A DNA stretch of 64,000 nucleotides from Pseudomonas maioricensis (GTDB taxonomy: Bacteria > Pseudomonadota > Gammaproteobacteria > Pseudomonadales > Pseudomonadaceae): the NCBI RefSeq assembly GCF_022790535.1, contig NZ_LOHG01000016.1:1-64000 (forward strand), given 5' to 3'. This document shows positions 25,648-33,734 of this stretch, piece by piece (within the stretch, counting starts at the first letter, position 1; each line of letters starts with the position of its first letter). The notes under the pieces are model-generated. The model had not been told where the DNA came from and did not search any database. It saw only the letters and a list, made by a program, of their open reading frames with translations. The position numbers and the translations under genes are program-made.

Positions 25648-25691
25648 AAAAACCGGCCAACTCCCGGGCACACGCCCCGAAATCGGCCGGT
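25648..25691 (-). terminator. Terminator of rraB
   Basis: On the minus strand ACCGGCC and GGCCGGT enclose a GC-rich loop and the right arm continues into TTTTT. It is placed about 25 bases after the rraB stop. Confidence 0.75.
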
Positions 25692-25714
25692 CATTCAAGC
25701 TGTCACGGTAAAAC

Positions 25715-26056
25715 TCATGCGTGTAAGCGCCTGATCTCCTGCCTGACTCCCCAACCCTCGACCTCACCGTCAAGCGGCGTGATTGCGGTCTGGAAATCCT
25801 GTTCGAAATCACCGATGCCGTCGTAGGTCGCGTGCATCACCTTGCTCAATTGCAAATGCCAGGCACCGTCGTCTCGAACGTTGATTTGAGTATTCAGCGA
25901 TTCACCACGGTATTGATCCGCGGCCTGCCTTGCCCGTTCCTCATCCGGGAAAACGGCGTAGAACTCAATGGGATGTATACGTGCAAAATCAAAACCGCTT
26001 TCTTTCATGCGGCGCAGTACGTTACTGCTGATGTCCTCTTGATAGGCTGTGCTCAT
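25715..26056 (-). CDS. rraB: Ribonuclease E inhibitor RraB-like
   Basis: The 113-residue acidic protein matches RraB in size, sequence layout and composition (MSTAYQEDISSNVLRRMKES at the start, VFPDEERARQAADQYRG and HATYDGIGDFEQDF). In E. coli RraB binds the C-terminal scaffold of RNase E and changes degradosome composition. AGGAGG precedes the ATG. A terminator follows. The gene is monocistronic, with a 245-base interval upstream that has no gene. Confidence 0.85.
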   Translation of the reverse strand: MSTAYQEDISSNVLRRMKESGFDFARIHPIEFYAVFPDEERARQAADQYRGESLNTQINVRDDGAWHLQLSKVMHATYDGIGDFEQDFQTAITPLDGEVEGWGVRQEIRRLHA

Positions 26057-26301
26057 GAAACGTCCTCCTATTCAACGATAGATAGAGTTTCAACATTCCC
26101 GAATGACGCGCCCTTGCAGGTCGTCCACGGCAGATACTCCGCCGCCCCAGGATCAAGCATGTAGCTGACAAGGCCGTATCCAATTGCGGACCGGCATCGA
26201 CATGGAGAAAACGGGAGAAGCGTTTCACCCGTCTCACTTGCAGAGTAACCCCATCATCGGCCTTCTGCCAATTCCCGATCAGGGCATTTTTTTCCGCGTG
26301 A

Positions 26302-26538
26302 TCAGGAAGCCTCCTTGATGGAGAGGATCTGCACGGAGTTCTGGTCTTTCAACGACTTGGCCGTAGGCTCGGCTGTCCGGCCTTCCAGGTCATTCATGTC
26401 CAGCTCATCAGCCACCGGAAACAATATAGGTCGCAGACGACGAGCAACCTCCTCGTCACTGGGACGATGCTCGGACTCCATAGCATGGCTTTGCTGCACA
26501 CCGTCTTTGTCGAGATACGAAATGGTCCACTGTTTCAT
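26302..26538 (-). CDS. Small acidic hypothetical protein
   Basis: The 78-residue product starts MKQWTISYLDKDGVQQ and is acidic, with no signal peptide, cysteines or known motif. The ATG at 26538 has GAGGAGACC upstream; the longer frame starts eight codons earlier without a site. Length and composition resemble other short Pseudomonas proteins of unknown function. It lies in a separate transcript between rraB and the LTA-synthase-family gene. Confidence 0.6.
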   Translation of the reverse strand: MKQWTISYLDKDGVQQSHAMESEHRPSDEEVARRLRPILFPVADELDMNDLEGRTAEPTAKSLKDQNSVQILSIKEAS

Positions 26539-26627
26539 CAAGGTCTCCTCGGCAGCCGACAATGCGGCTTACGTGATCTTGACCTTTTGATGCGGGCATT
26601 CGTTCACAGGATTTGAATCGCTTGGGC

Positions 26628-26715
26628 TGTAGGAGTGAGCTTGCTCTCGATAGCGGCGTATCAGTCACAGGTATTTAACTGCCAGGCCGTCATCGCGAGC
26701 AAGCTCACTCCTACA
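26628..26715. repeat. REP-like inverted pair
   Basis: TGTAGGAGTGAGCTTGCTC and GAGCAAGCTCACTCCTACA are near-perfect inverted copies about 50 bases apart, a typical Pseudomonas REP doublet. Confidence 0.88.
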
Positions 26716-26779
26716 GGTCCAACTTCGCTGCGCGACAGCGCGGTGTAAATGACGGTGCCTTTCGCATACACCAGACAAC

Positions 26780-26806
26780 AAAAAGCCCCTGCGCGAGGGG
26801 CTTTTT
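26780..26806. terminator. Bidirectional terminator
   Basis: AAAAGCCCCT and AGGGGCTTTTT form a strong hairpin with a five-base loop. On the minus strand it lies just after the stop of the LTA-synthase-family gene. The symmetric A and T tracts allow action in both directions. Confidence 0.88.
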
Positions 26807-26825
26807 GCATTACATCACCACGGGA

Positions 26826-28913
26826 TCAGTTCTTGCTGGCTTCGACCCCGGCAGTGTTATCCAGCAGGCTCTTGGTCGCCGTTTGCAGGAAGCTGTCGAG
26901 CTTCTCGCGCAACGCCTGGGTATCCGGTGCATCCGGAATCACTTCAGCGTGAGGTGTACGGCCAAGGGTGTAGGACAGCACCTTCGGATCCATCTCCTTG
27001 GGCTCGATCAGGATCCGGTCACCGGTGATCAGAGCAACCGTCTGCTCACTGCCCGAGGGCTTGATAACGCCGAAGCCCTTGTCGCCAGCAGGCAGGTTAA
27101 GCAGGTCACGCCCCCAGCACTGGTGACGGGTTTCGCCGCCAAGACGGCCCATGATCGTCGGCACGATGTCGATCTGCGTACCGACAATGCTGCTGCGCTG
27201 ACCGAACTTCTCCTGCATGCCTGGTGCGATAAGCAGCAGCGGCACGTTGAAGCGACCCAGGTCCATTTCAGTGATTTGCTGATTGTTGCCGAAACCATGG
27301 TCGCCCACGACCACGAACAAGGTTTCCTTGTAATACGGCTCTTTTTTGGCCTTCTCGAAGAACTGCCCCAGCGCCCAGTCGGAGTAACGCATGGCCGTCA
27401 GGTGCTCATCCAGTGAGCCGTGCCCGGTAACAGGCTCCATTGGCAATTTTGGCGGCAGCGCGTAAGGCGTGTGGTTGGACAGGGTTTGCAGCAAGGCATA
27501 GAACGGCTTGCCGTTTGCACCCCGGGCTTTCAACTCTTGAGCGCCACGATCAAACATGTCCTGATCGGAAACGCCCCACGTCGGATCGGAGAACACCGGA
27601 TCAACGTAATCGCCACGACCGATAAACGTGGTCATACCCTGATTGCTGAAAAAACCCGACTGGTTGTCCCAGGCGAAGTTACCGTTGTAGACATAAACGT
27701 CGTCATAGTTACGAGCGCTTAGCAGCTGCGGCAGACCGGACAGCTTGTGCGCACCTTCGGGCGTCTGCATCAGGTATTCGAAACCAGGCAGGTTCGGGAA
27801 GCACGCCATGGTCGCGAACATACCCTGATGGGTGTGCGTACCGTTGGAGAAGAAGCGGTCGAACAACAGCCCTTCTTTCGACAGTTTGTCGAAGTAAGGT
27901 GTGATATTCGACTCGTCCCCCAGAGCGCCCACCGAGTGACCGGCGAAGCTTTCCATGAGGATGACGACAACGTTCTTGATCGGCAGAGTATTTTCCACCG
28001 GCGGCGTGAAATCGCGGCGGATGGCAGCCAGATCAGGCTCTACCAGCTTGTCATTGGCGGTCAGCAGCATGTCCCGCACGGTTTGCTGAGCAGCCGGCTG
28101 TGGCAAGGTCGCTTTCCAGATATTGTCGCGATCTTCAGACATCCGGCTTTTGGCCGCGGCGATCAACGTCAAGGTACCGTTCAGGCCCAGCGTGTTGGCG
28201 AAATTGGATTCGGTGGTGTAAGCATCGCCCCAACGCAGTGGCGGCCCCTGACGCAGCGTACCGCGTGCGGCAACCACGGCAATCAGCAAGCAGACCACGA
28301 ACACGCCAATGCGCGCATACCAGGGCGCAACATTACGATTGCTGGAATTGCTGACGCTGAACTCACGACGCGGACGAGTCGCCCGATCAACGCCTTTGAA
28401 CACCAGACTCAATAGCCAGGTGACCACGGCCCATGCCAACAGGTAGCGAACCACCGGAAAGCCGTACCACAACATGCTCAGAACGGTCTTGGGATCTTCC
28501 TTCACGTACTGGAACACCAGTCCATTCAGACGCTGATGAAATTCGCGATAGAAGTCCATCTCCATCAGACCGAAAAACAGCGTGATGCTGGCGACCAGGG
28601 TCAACCAGAAACGGAAGAACCCGCGTGCAGCCATCGCGCGGACGCTGAACAGCGAGAGCAACAGCGGAATCATCAGGTAAACCGTCAGACGCAAGTCAAA
28701 GCGCATCCCATTGAACAGCGCTTCTACAAAGGTCGATGCCGGTGTATCGCCGATCATTTCGCGGTTGTAAACCAGCAACGCAACGCGCAATAGCGTGTAC
28801 ATCACCATCAACACCAGAGCACTGAGCAGCGTGTACGCAAGGTGGGATTTGACGGTAGGTTGCAGCGAGCGCGACGACGCGTGCTTATGAATCATAGCGT
28901 CCGGTTTAGCCAT
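26826..28913 (-). CDS. LTA synthase family sulfatase (membrane phosphoglycerol/phosphoethanolamine transferase type)
   Basis: The 695-residue protein has about five N-terminal membrane helices (starting near residue 23; YTLLSALVLMVMYTLLR) and a periplasmic alkaline-phosphatase-fold domain. The active-site pieces are VVVILMESFAGHS (metal-binding Glu), SNGTHTHQGMFA with the likely nucleophile Thr, and VVGDHGFGNN. The family includes lipoteichoic acid synthases and, in Gram-negatives, transferases that decorate envelope glycans such as osmoregulated periplasmic glucans. A Pseudomonas LTA polymer is not expected, so glycan modification is the more likely role. GGATC precedes the ATG. Confidence 0.88.
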   Translation of the reverse strand: MAKPDAMIHKHASSRSLQPTVKSHLAYTLLSALVLMVMYTLLRVALLVYNREMIGDTPASTFVEALFNGMRFDLRLTVYLMIPLLLSLFSVRAMAARGFFRFWLTLVASITLFFGLMEMDFYREFHQRLNGLVFQYVKEDPKTVLSMLWYGFPVVRYLLAWAVVTWLLSLVFKGVDRATRPRREFSVSNSSNRNVAPWYARIGVFVVCLLIAVVAARGTLRQGPPLRWGDAYTTESNFANTLGLNGTLTLIAAAKSRMSEDRDNIWKATLPQPAAQQTVRDMLLTANDKLVEPDLAAIRRDFTPPVENTLPIKNVVVILMESFAGHSVGALGDESNITPYFDKLSKEGLLFDRFFSNGTHTHQGMFATMACFPNLPGFEYLMQTPEGAHKLSGLPQLLSARNYDDVYVYNGNFAWDNQSGFFSNQGMTTFIGRGDYVDPVFSDPTWGVSDQDMFDRGAQELKARGANGKPFYALLQTLSNHTPYALPPKLPMEPVTGHGSLDEHLTAMRYSDWALGQFFEKAKKEPYYKETLFVVVGDHGFGNNQQITEMDLGRFNVPLLLIAPGMQEKFGQRSSIVGTQIDIVPTIMGRLGGETRHQCWGRDLLNLPAGDKGFGVIKPSGSEQTVALITGDRILIEPKEMDPKVLSYTLGRTPHAEVIPDAPDTQALREKLDSFLQTATKSLLDNTAGVEASKN

Positions 28914-29250
28914 GTTGTTCTAGGATCCGTTGGATTCAGAGTAGGGTTCGAAAAGCGTGCGTCCGGCAATGACATTGCATTGGCGAACGGAGGGCGCAAA
29001 TCTTACGTGATCGCCCGCGGTTTAGCAGCGATGCATGACAGATGTTTTACCTTCGATGGTAAGAAGTCAGGGTGAAAAAGACCCGACCACAGCGACACCC
29101 ATCGCAGGCGACTGAAAATCGCGCGCAATTCTCTATGACAGGGCGTGAAAATTTCGTAGTGGCTAATGAGCGGCAACTACCGCTGATTGAGTGCTACGCA
29201 GAACTGACCTGCCATGGACAGATCAGGCCTGCGTAACCTTTTGAAGGGTA
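28914..29250. other. Intergenic interval with promoter and hairpin
   Basis: The 337 bases hold no gene. They should carry the promoter of the LTA-synthase-family gene and the 3' untranslated region of speE. The only clear structure is the nested hairpin at 29196-29234. Confidence 0.5.
29196..29234. other. Long nested hairpin after speE
   Basis: The arms ACGCAG-aa-CTGA-c-CTG and CAG-a-TCAG-gc-CTGCGT are perfectly complementary except for two symmetric internal loops, with a seven-base apex CCATGGA. It lies just after the speE stop on the minus strand but has no T-run, so it is not a standard terminator. It may stabilise the speE mRNA or bind a dimeric regulator. Confidence 0.5.
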
Positions 29251-30111
29251 TCAGTCGTTGCTTGGCTTGTTTACCGCTTGCAGCACGTACTGAGGCAGTG
29301 CGAAGGCGCCGATATGGATTTCGGGATTGTAATAGCGAGTAACAATACCGCTGCCTGCGAAACGCTGACGTAGGGTTTCCAGTGGCAGTTTGCGGTACGC
29401 CGGATCAGTCGCACCCCAGGCAAACGTCATTGCGCCGCCGATATAAGTAGGGATCGCCGCCTGATAGAAATGCCAGTCCGCGAACAGCCCACGCATGCGC
29501 CCTGCCGTGGTTTGCACGCCGCTGAGTTGCATGAACGGAGTGCCGTTCTGCGTGACCAGGATGCCGCCTTCGTTCAGGCAGCGATGACAAGCCTGATAGA
29601 AGTTTTCCGAGAACAACACCTCTCCAGGACCGATCGGGTCGGTGGAGTCGGAGATGATCACGTCGAATTTGTCTTGGGTGGTCGCGACGAAACGCATGCC
29701 GTCGTCGATCACCAGATTCAGGCGCGGATCGTCGAAGGCACCCTTGGAATGCTCCGGCAGGAACTCCTTGCACATTTCGACCACGGTGCCGTCAATTTCC
29801 ACCATGGTGATGTGCTCAACCGTGCCATGTTTGGCCACTTCACGCAGCATGCCGCCGTCACCGCCACCGATGATCAGGACGCGACGCGCCTTGCCATGCG
29901 CAAGGATCGGCACATGAGTCAGCATCTCGTGGTAGATGAACTCGTCGGCTTCAGTGGTCTGAATTACGCCATCCAGCGCCATCACCCGGCCCATGCGCGG
30001 ATTCTGGAAAATCACCAGATGCTGGTGCTCGGTGCGCACTTCGTGAAGCATTTTTTCAATGCGAAAGCGCTGGCCGTAACCCTCGTACAACGTTTCTTGA
30101 TAATCGCTCAT
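29251..30111 (-). CDS. speE: Spermidine synthase (polyamine aminopropyltransferase)
   Basis: The 286-residue protein is a canonical SpeE: VLIIGGGDGGMLRE (decarboxylated SAM site, about residue 78), MVEIDGTVVEMCKEFLP, and the active-site Asp in VIISDSTDPIGPGE. It joins an aminopropyl group to putrescine to make spermidine. AGGGACC precedes the ATG. The usual partner speD is not adjacent, which is common in Pseudomonas. A long hairpin follows the stop. Confidence 0.95.
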   Translation of the reverse strand: MSDYQETLYEGYGQRFRIEKMLHEVRTEHQHLVIFQNPRMGRVMALDGVIQTTEADEFIYHEMLTHVPILAHGKARRVLIIGGGDGGMLREVAKHGTVEHITMVEIDGTVVEMCKEFLPEHSKGAFDDPRLNLVIDDGMRFVATTQDKFDVIISDSTDPIGPGEVLFSENFYQACHRCLNEGGILVTQNGTPFMQLSGVQTTAGRMRGLFADWHFYQAAIPTYIGGAMTFAWGATDPAYRKLPLETLRQRFAGSGIVTRYYNPEIHIGAFALPQYVLQAVNKPSND

Positions 30112-30273
30112 GGGTAGGTCCCTGATGAATGCTGAAAACAGGACGGCCAGCCGCCCATAAGAAAGGCGCGCATTCTACGTTGGGAAAGATGACAGGTCGA
30201 ACCTTGGGTGCTGTAACCACTGAAAACCTTGGGCTTCTGTTAAAAAAATCCCTGAGTTTGAAGATGCGCTTTA

Positions 30274-30344
30274 TGTAGGAGCTGCCGAGGCTGCGAAGCA
30301 TTTAACCTGATACGCCGCTATCGCAGCCTTCGGCAGCTCCTACA
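30274..30344. repeat. REP-like inverted pair
   Basis: TGTAGGAGCTGCCGAGGCTGCGA and the reversed TCGCAGCCTTCGGCAGCTCCTACA form a near-perfect inverted pair. Copies of the same subtype occur at 50738-50810 and 56089-56160, and a single half at 59961-59986. Confidence 0.9.
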
Positions 30345-30377
30345 GCTCACTCGTCTACAGCGCGATGCCAGCAGATA

Positions 30378-30569
30378 TCAAATCCGCACATTACCCCGCG
30401 GGCCAGCGAGTGCCCAGATGATCAGCCCCAGCACAGGCATCAACACGATGAGCAATATCCAGAGGACTTTGATCCCGGTTTCGGCGCCACTTTTCAATAC
30501 GTGGATGACGGCCCAGATATCGAGGGCCAATATGATCAGCCCTACCAGACTATTAAACGTCGAACCCAT
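30378..30569 (-). CDS. PLDc_N domain membrane peptide
   Basis: The 63-residue protein has two hydrophobic helices (LVGLIILALDIWAVIHVL and VLWILLIVLMPVLGLIIWALAG) with the Trp-Ala-Leu-Ala-Gly-Pro-Arg ending typical of the phospholipase D-nuclease N-terminal (PLDc_N) family. GGAGT lies eight bases before the ATG. The function is unknown; in longer proteins this domain is the membrane anchor of cardiolipin synthases. Confidence 0.78.
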   Translation of the reverse strand: MGSTFNSLVGLIILALDIWAVIHVLKSGAETGIKVLWILLIVLMPVLGLIIWALAGPRGNVRI

Positions 30570-30719
30570 GATGTCACTCCAGATTGAATAATTGCCCCTT
30601 TAGGATAGTGGCATTCCTACAGGGTTCCGTTGAACCAACGGCATATTTTTGCGTTCCGAATCGAGTCACGTCCGCATTTACGCATTGACGTCCAGATTTT
30701 CCAGACAGGTCAGCCAGTC

Positions 30720-31646
30720 ATGCAAACACCCGCACAACCAAGATCGCTCTGGGCCTCATGGCTGGCCCATGCTCAGTCCACGCCCCTGCTCAGCCTGGGG
30801 TTTCTGCTGGTGATACTGGTCGTGCTCGGGCTGTTTATTGCCAGCGGCTACAACGCTGTTTATGGCGCCAATCAGGACAACCTGCATTATGCGCTTCTGG
30901 GCGGCACTGCCGGTTTCGCCGCGACAGCACTCGGCGCAGTCATGGCGGTGGCGCTGAGAGATGTTGCCCAGCGGACTCAGGACGTCATGCTGGGCTTCGC
31001 CGCCGGCATGATGCTTGCGGCCAGCTCGTTTTCACTGATCCTGCCGGGGCTGGCTGCTGCTCGTGAGATAACCGATAGCGGGCCACTCGCTGCGGGTACC
31101 GTGGTAGTCGGTTTAGGACTGGGCGTGCTGCTGATGCTCGGTCTGGACAAATTTACGCCCCATGAACATGAAAGCGTTGGCCGGCAGGGCCCGCATTCGG
31201 AGCGCATCAACCGGGTCTGGCTGTTCGTGCTGGCGATCACCCTGCACAACCTGCCCGAAGGCATGGCCATTGGTGTCGGTTTCGCCAATGGCGATATGGA
31301 AGTCGGCATCCCGCTGGCCACCGCTATTGCGATTCAGGACATTCCCGAAGGGCTGGCGATCGCACTTGCGCTGCGCGTTACCGGCTTGTCTGCCATGAAA
31401 GCGATGCTGGTCGCGATAGGCTCCGGCTTGATGGAGCCTATCGGATCGCTGATTGGTCTGGGGATTTCCAGCGGCTTTGCCATCGCTTACCCCGTCAGCC
31501 TGGGTCTGGCTGCGGGCGCGATGATCTTTGTGGTGTCCCACGAGGTCATTCCGGAAACCCACCGCAATGGCCATCAGACTTCAGCAACGCTAGGGCTGAT
31601 GGGCGGCTTTGCGGTGATGATGTTCCTCGACACGGCGCTGGGCTAG
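30720..31646 (+). CDS. ZIP family metal transporter
   Basis: The 308-residue protein has eight or so membrane segments with the two ZIP signatures HNLPEGMAIGVGFANG (helix 4) and IQDIPEGLAIALALR (helix 5), in which His and Glu bind the metal, usually Zn or Fe. The loop before them has charged residues (FTPHEHESV). The ATG at 30720 follows a weak AGGT-like site; a longer frame from 30630 is unlikely since it lacks the family pattern. It has no adjacent regulator. Confidence 0.87.
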   Translation: MQTPAQPRSLWASWLAHAQSTPLLSLGFLLVILVVLGLFIASGYNAVYGANQDNLHYALLGGTAGFAATALGAVMAVALRDVAQRTQDVMLGFAAGMMLAASSFSLILPGLAAAREITDSGPLAAGTVVVGLGLGVLLMLGLDKFTPHEHESVGRQGPHSERINRVWLFVLAITLHNLPEGMAIGVGFANGDMEVGIPLATAIAIQDIPEGLAIALALRVTGLSAMKAMLVAIGSGLMEPIGSLIGLGISSGFAIAYPVSLGLAAGAMIFVVSHEVIPETHRNGHQTSATLGLMGGFAVMMFLDTALG

Positions 31647-31650
31647 GCGT

Positions 31651-32172
31651 TTAAAGGCTGCGCAGCGCCTCCAGTGCTGGCGCTGCCTGGATGTTCAGCG
31701 CGGCACACAGCTCTAGCACTCGTGCCTGATCGCTGCCATAGACCAACACTGCCTGCAGTTCATCATCCAGAGGCTGACTGAAATTCATCAGCACATACCC
31801 GCCGTTTTCCTTGTTCATGCTGCCCAGCTGGATCTGGATGCGATTGAGCGCTACCAGCGCATCGACCTTTGCCAATTGTTTGGGCTTGATGTTGAACGCG
31901 ACATCTTTACCAAATGAATCGACGATCTGCGCGAACAGGTCCATGTAAGTGTCAGCCTGGAACAGAACAGTATCGGGGAGGCTCCCCACCACGACCCATT
32001 CACCCAACGGAATAGGGAACGTGTCGTCGTAGTTGATATCGGGATTGGCCGCCAGAAATGCCGACGGATCCGCGTACGCCTGGGCAGCCTCATCCGCAAC
32101 ACGTTCGATATCCTGCTCCCCCATGCAACCCGAACTGATTTTGCCGATTAATTCGATGAGTTGATTCTTCAT
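31651..32172 (-). CDS. Hypothetical cytosolic protein
   Basis: The 173-residue product starts MKNQLIELIGKISSGCMGEQ and has no signal peptide or membrane segment. The segment PIPLGEWVVVGSLPDTVLFQ and the acidic regions suggest a soluble alpha/beta domain. I do not recognise the family. The stop is four bases from the convergent ZIP gene. The ATG at 32172 was chosen over 32241 because the latter would extend through the terminator hairpin of the ankyrin gene. Confidence 0.65.
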   Translation of the reverse strand: MKNQLIELIGKISSGCMGEQDIERVADEAAQAYADPSAFLAANPDINYDDTFPIPLGEWVVVGSLPDTVLFQADTYMDLFAQIVDSFGKDVAFNIKPKQLAKVDALVALNRIQIQLGSMNKENGGYVLMNFSQPLDDELQAVLVYGSDQARVLELCAALNIQAAPALEALRSL

Positions 32173-32191
32173 GGGAGGTCCTGATGTCGAG

Positions 32192-32233
32192 CAAAAATAA
32201 AGGCGCGAAGGATACCGACAAATCCTTCGCGCC
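32192..32233 (-). terminator. Terminator of the ankyrin gene
   Basis: GGCGCGAAGGAT (32202-32213) and ATCCTTCGCGCC (32222-32233) are perfect complements with an eight-base loop. On the minus strand the right arm runs into TTTATTTTT. Confidence 0.88.
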
Positions 32234-32259
32234 TCTATCACTTACGCCGGTATTACATT

Positions 32260-32793
32260 TCAGCCAGCAAGTTGAGCCAATTGCGCTGCGGTATCTGCTG
32301 CGCCCATGGTCTGGGCGGCAGCCAGCGGCGTCACGCCCTTCGCATCACGGGCGTTGGGGTTGGCGCCTTTGCTGATCAGGTAGTCGACAATTTCGGTCCG
32401 GTTGAACATGGCCGCCATCATCAATGCGGTGCGACCGTCAGCAGAGGCACCCTCAACTTCAGCCCCTGCGTCGACCAGCAATTTGACGACGGCCAGGTCG
32501 CCTTTAAACGCCGCACCGGCAATGGGGCTTTGGCCGTTGTCATTGCGAATCTCCGGGTTAGCCTGGTACTTGAGCAAAACCTGCACGGCATCCTGGTGAC
32601 CGTGGTAGCTGGCAAGCATCAACAGCGTGTCGCCTTTGTGGTTGCGCAAATCAGGTGTAAGACCTTTCTCCAACAACCTGTCCAGCATCACTGCGTCCCC
32701 GCGACGGGCTACGTCAAAAACCTGCTCGGCAAACTCCAGAGCTTCCTCGTCGTTCATTTGTACAGGTTGATTGCTGGTGTGGTGATCTGACAT
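32260..32793 (-). CDS. Ankyrin-repeat protein
   Basis: The 177-residue protein consists of four to five ankyrin repeats with the consensus GDTLLMLASYHGHQDAVQVLL, for example GQSPIAGAAFKGDLAVVKLL and GRTALMMAAMFNRTEIVDYL. There is no signal peptide. It resembles the small AnkB-type ankyrin proteins of Pseudomonas, but no catalase gene is nearby, so no link to peroxide defence can be claimed. The partner it binds is unknown. Confidence 0.85.
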   Translation of the reverse strand: MSDHHTSNQPVQMNDEEALEFAEQVFDVARRGDAVMLDRLLEKGLTPDLRNHKGDTLLMLASYHGHQDAVQVLLKYQANPEIRNDNGQSPIAGAAFKGDLAVVKLLVDAGAEVEGASADGRTALMMAAMFNRTEIVDYLISKGANPNARDAKGVTPLAAAQTMGAADTAAQLAQLAG

Positions 32794-32799
32794 GGGTAA

Positions 32800-32956
32800 C
32801 TCCGGCAGTATCCAGGTGTGAGAAGAGTATCCGCACGACAGCTCTCCCCCTTCAATTTAATGACAACAAGTCTCCAGAGCGGTTCGTCATGGGTCAAGGT
32901 GTAGAGCCATAAACTAACCGTTCATCGACTGATGAGACGTCCGTCCCATCTTTTTT
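32800..32956 (+). ncRNA. Candidate small RNA
   Basis: This stretch of about 150 bases ends in a terminator at 32931-32956 and lies upstream of, but not inside, any plus-strand gene. The 5' boundary is not determined. It matches no RNA family that I know. Confidence 0.2.
32931..32956 (+). terminator. Rho-independent terminator
   Basis: GATGAGAC and GTCCCATC pair with one mismatch around a four-base loop and TTTTTT follows. No gene on the plus strand ends upstream of it. Confidence 0.6.
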
Positions 32957-33257
32957 ATTGGATGCCCGAATAAAAACCAGAAAGCGCGGTCGGATTATTC
33001 ACGCAACATGCCACGACCCACCCGCTGAATCCTTTCTGCTCTGCGCAGCAAAGTTCCCTCGCCGCTGAAAAAAACCTGAAAAAAACCGCAAAATGCAGGA
33101 TGCCCGATAGCCATTCATGCATATTGCACGAATACGAAAAAACCAGATTTGTGCAAGTACTTGTTTTTAAAGGATTTTTATCGAATGCAAATACTGGCAC
33201 AGTCACTGCACTAGTACTACCAAGCTTGTTATCCCATGAGCAATGGAGCCGCTAGAC

Positions 33258-33536
33258 ATGACTTTTATCCAAGAAAAATTCGCTTCCGTATTTTCCGAAT
33301 TCGACGTCACCACTCAAGCTCGCCCAGATGGTGGTGTACTGCTCTCTCTGCGTAATAACGAGGGCAAGCAAATCCGCCGCTCTGTGTCCTACGCCCAGCT
33401 TCACACCCCGGTTCAACTTGAGTGGGTGATCAGTGCGATCCGCCGTGACCTGGCTGGACAGGCAAGTGACCTCCCGGCGATTTCCATGCTGCAAAGCCAG
33501 CACCGTTTCGACCTGCCGACGTATCACACCCGTTGA
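33258..33536 (+). CDS. DUF3509-like small protein
   Basis: The 92-residue product begins MTFIQEKFASVFSEFDV and contains VTTQARPDGGVLLSL, IRRSVSYAQL and VISAIRRDLAG. The last pattern is what I remember for DUF3509, a Pseudomonas-specific family with no known role. GGAG lies nine bases before the ATG at 33258, so I prefer it to 33243. A strong terminator follows at 33622. Confidence 0.7.
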   Translation: MTFIQEKFASVFSEFDVTTQARPDGGVLLSLRNNEGKQIRRSVSYAQLHTPVQLEWVISAIRRDLAGQASDLPAISMLQSQHRFDLPTYHTR

Positions 33537-33621
33537 TCCAGGGTCTGTTGATCCAGAGCTTCGAGAGTTCCAACTGTCCGTTTCACGCTGCACCGATTCA
33601 AACGCTTCGCTCCCTTTGTTT

Positions 33622-33658
33622 AGCCGTGATTGCCTGTTGGCTTTCACGGCTTTTTTTT
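33622..33658 (+). terminator. Terminator of DUF3509 gene
   Basis: AGCCGTGA and TCACGGCT form an eight-base stem followed by eight T residues. Confidence 0.9.
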
Positions 33659-33734
33659 GCCTGAGCGTTTCTTACCGCGCAGTCCAGCCCTCAGCAGTAA
33701 ATCTCCCGGCTCCGGTTCAGTTAACAGGTGTCAT

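Larger units (their letters stand above)
25213..25714. other. Gene-free interval with terminators and possible small RNA
   Basis: The 500 bases between the ATP-grasp start and the rraB stop hold no credible protein gene. They contain an ACGCTTC-ATTCG-GAAGCGT hairpin (25357-25375), a plus-strand terminator at 25549-25577 with no gene before it, and the rraB terminator at 25648-25691. A 105-codon frame from 25394 runs straight through the first terminator, so it is not accepted. Confidence 0.6.
32794..33257. other. Gene-free interval with orphan terminator
   Basis: The 460 bases between the ankyrin gene start and the DUF3509 gene contain no accepted gene. A plus-strand terminator lies at 32931-32956 and the 33100-33230 part is AT-rich and likely to be the promoter of the DUF3509 gene. 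An 83-codon frame on the minus strand (32955-33206) has no ribosome site. Confidence 0.55.

Noticed and set aside
25394..25711. A 105-codon plus-strand frame
   Set aside because: It runs through a perfect rho-independent terminator and into a second one, and has no ribosome site.
32184..32375. A short frame with GGAGGT upstream between the hypothetical and ankyrin genes
   Set aside because: Its first part is the terminator hairpin of the ankyrin gene and the rest is antisense to the ankyrin coding sequence.
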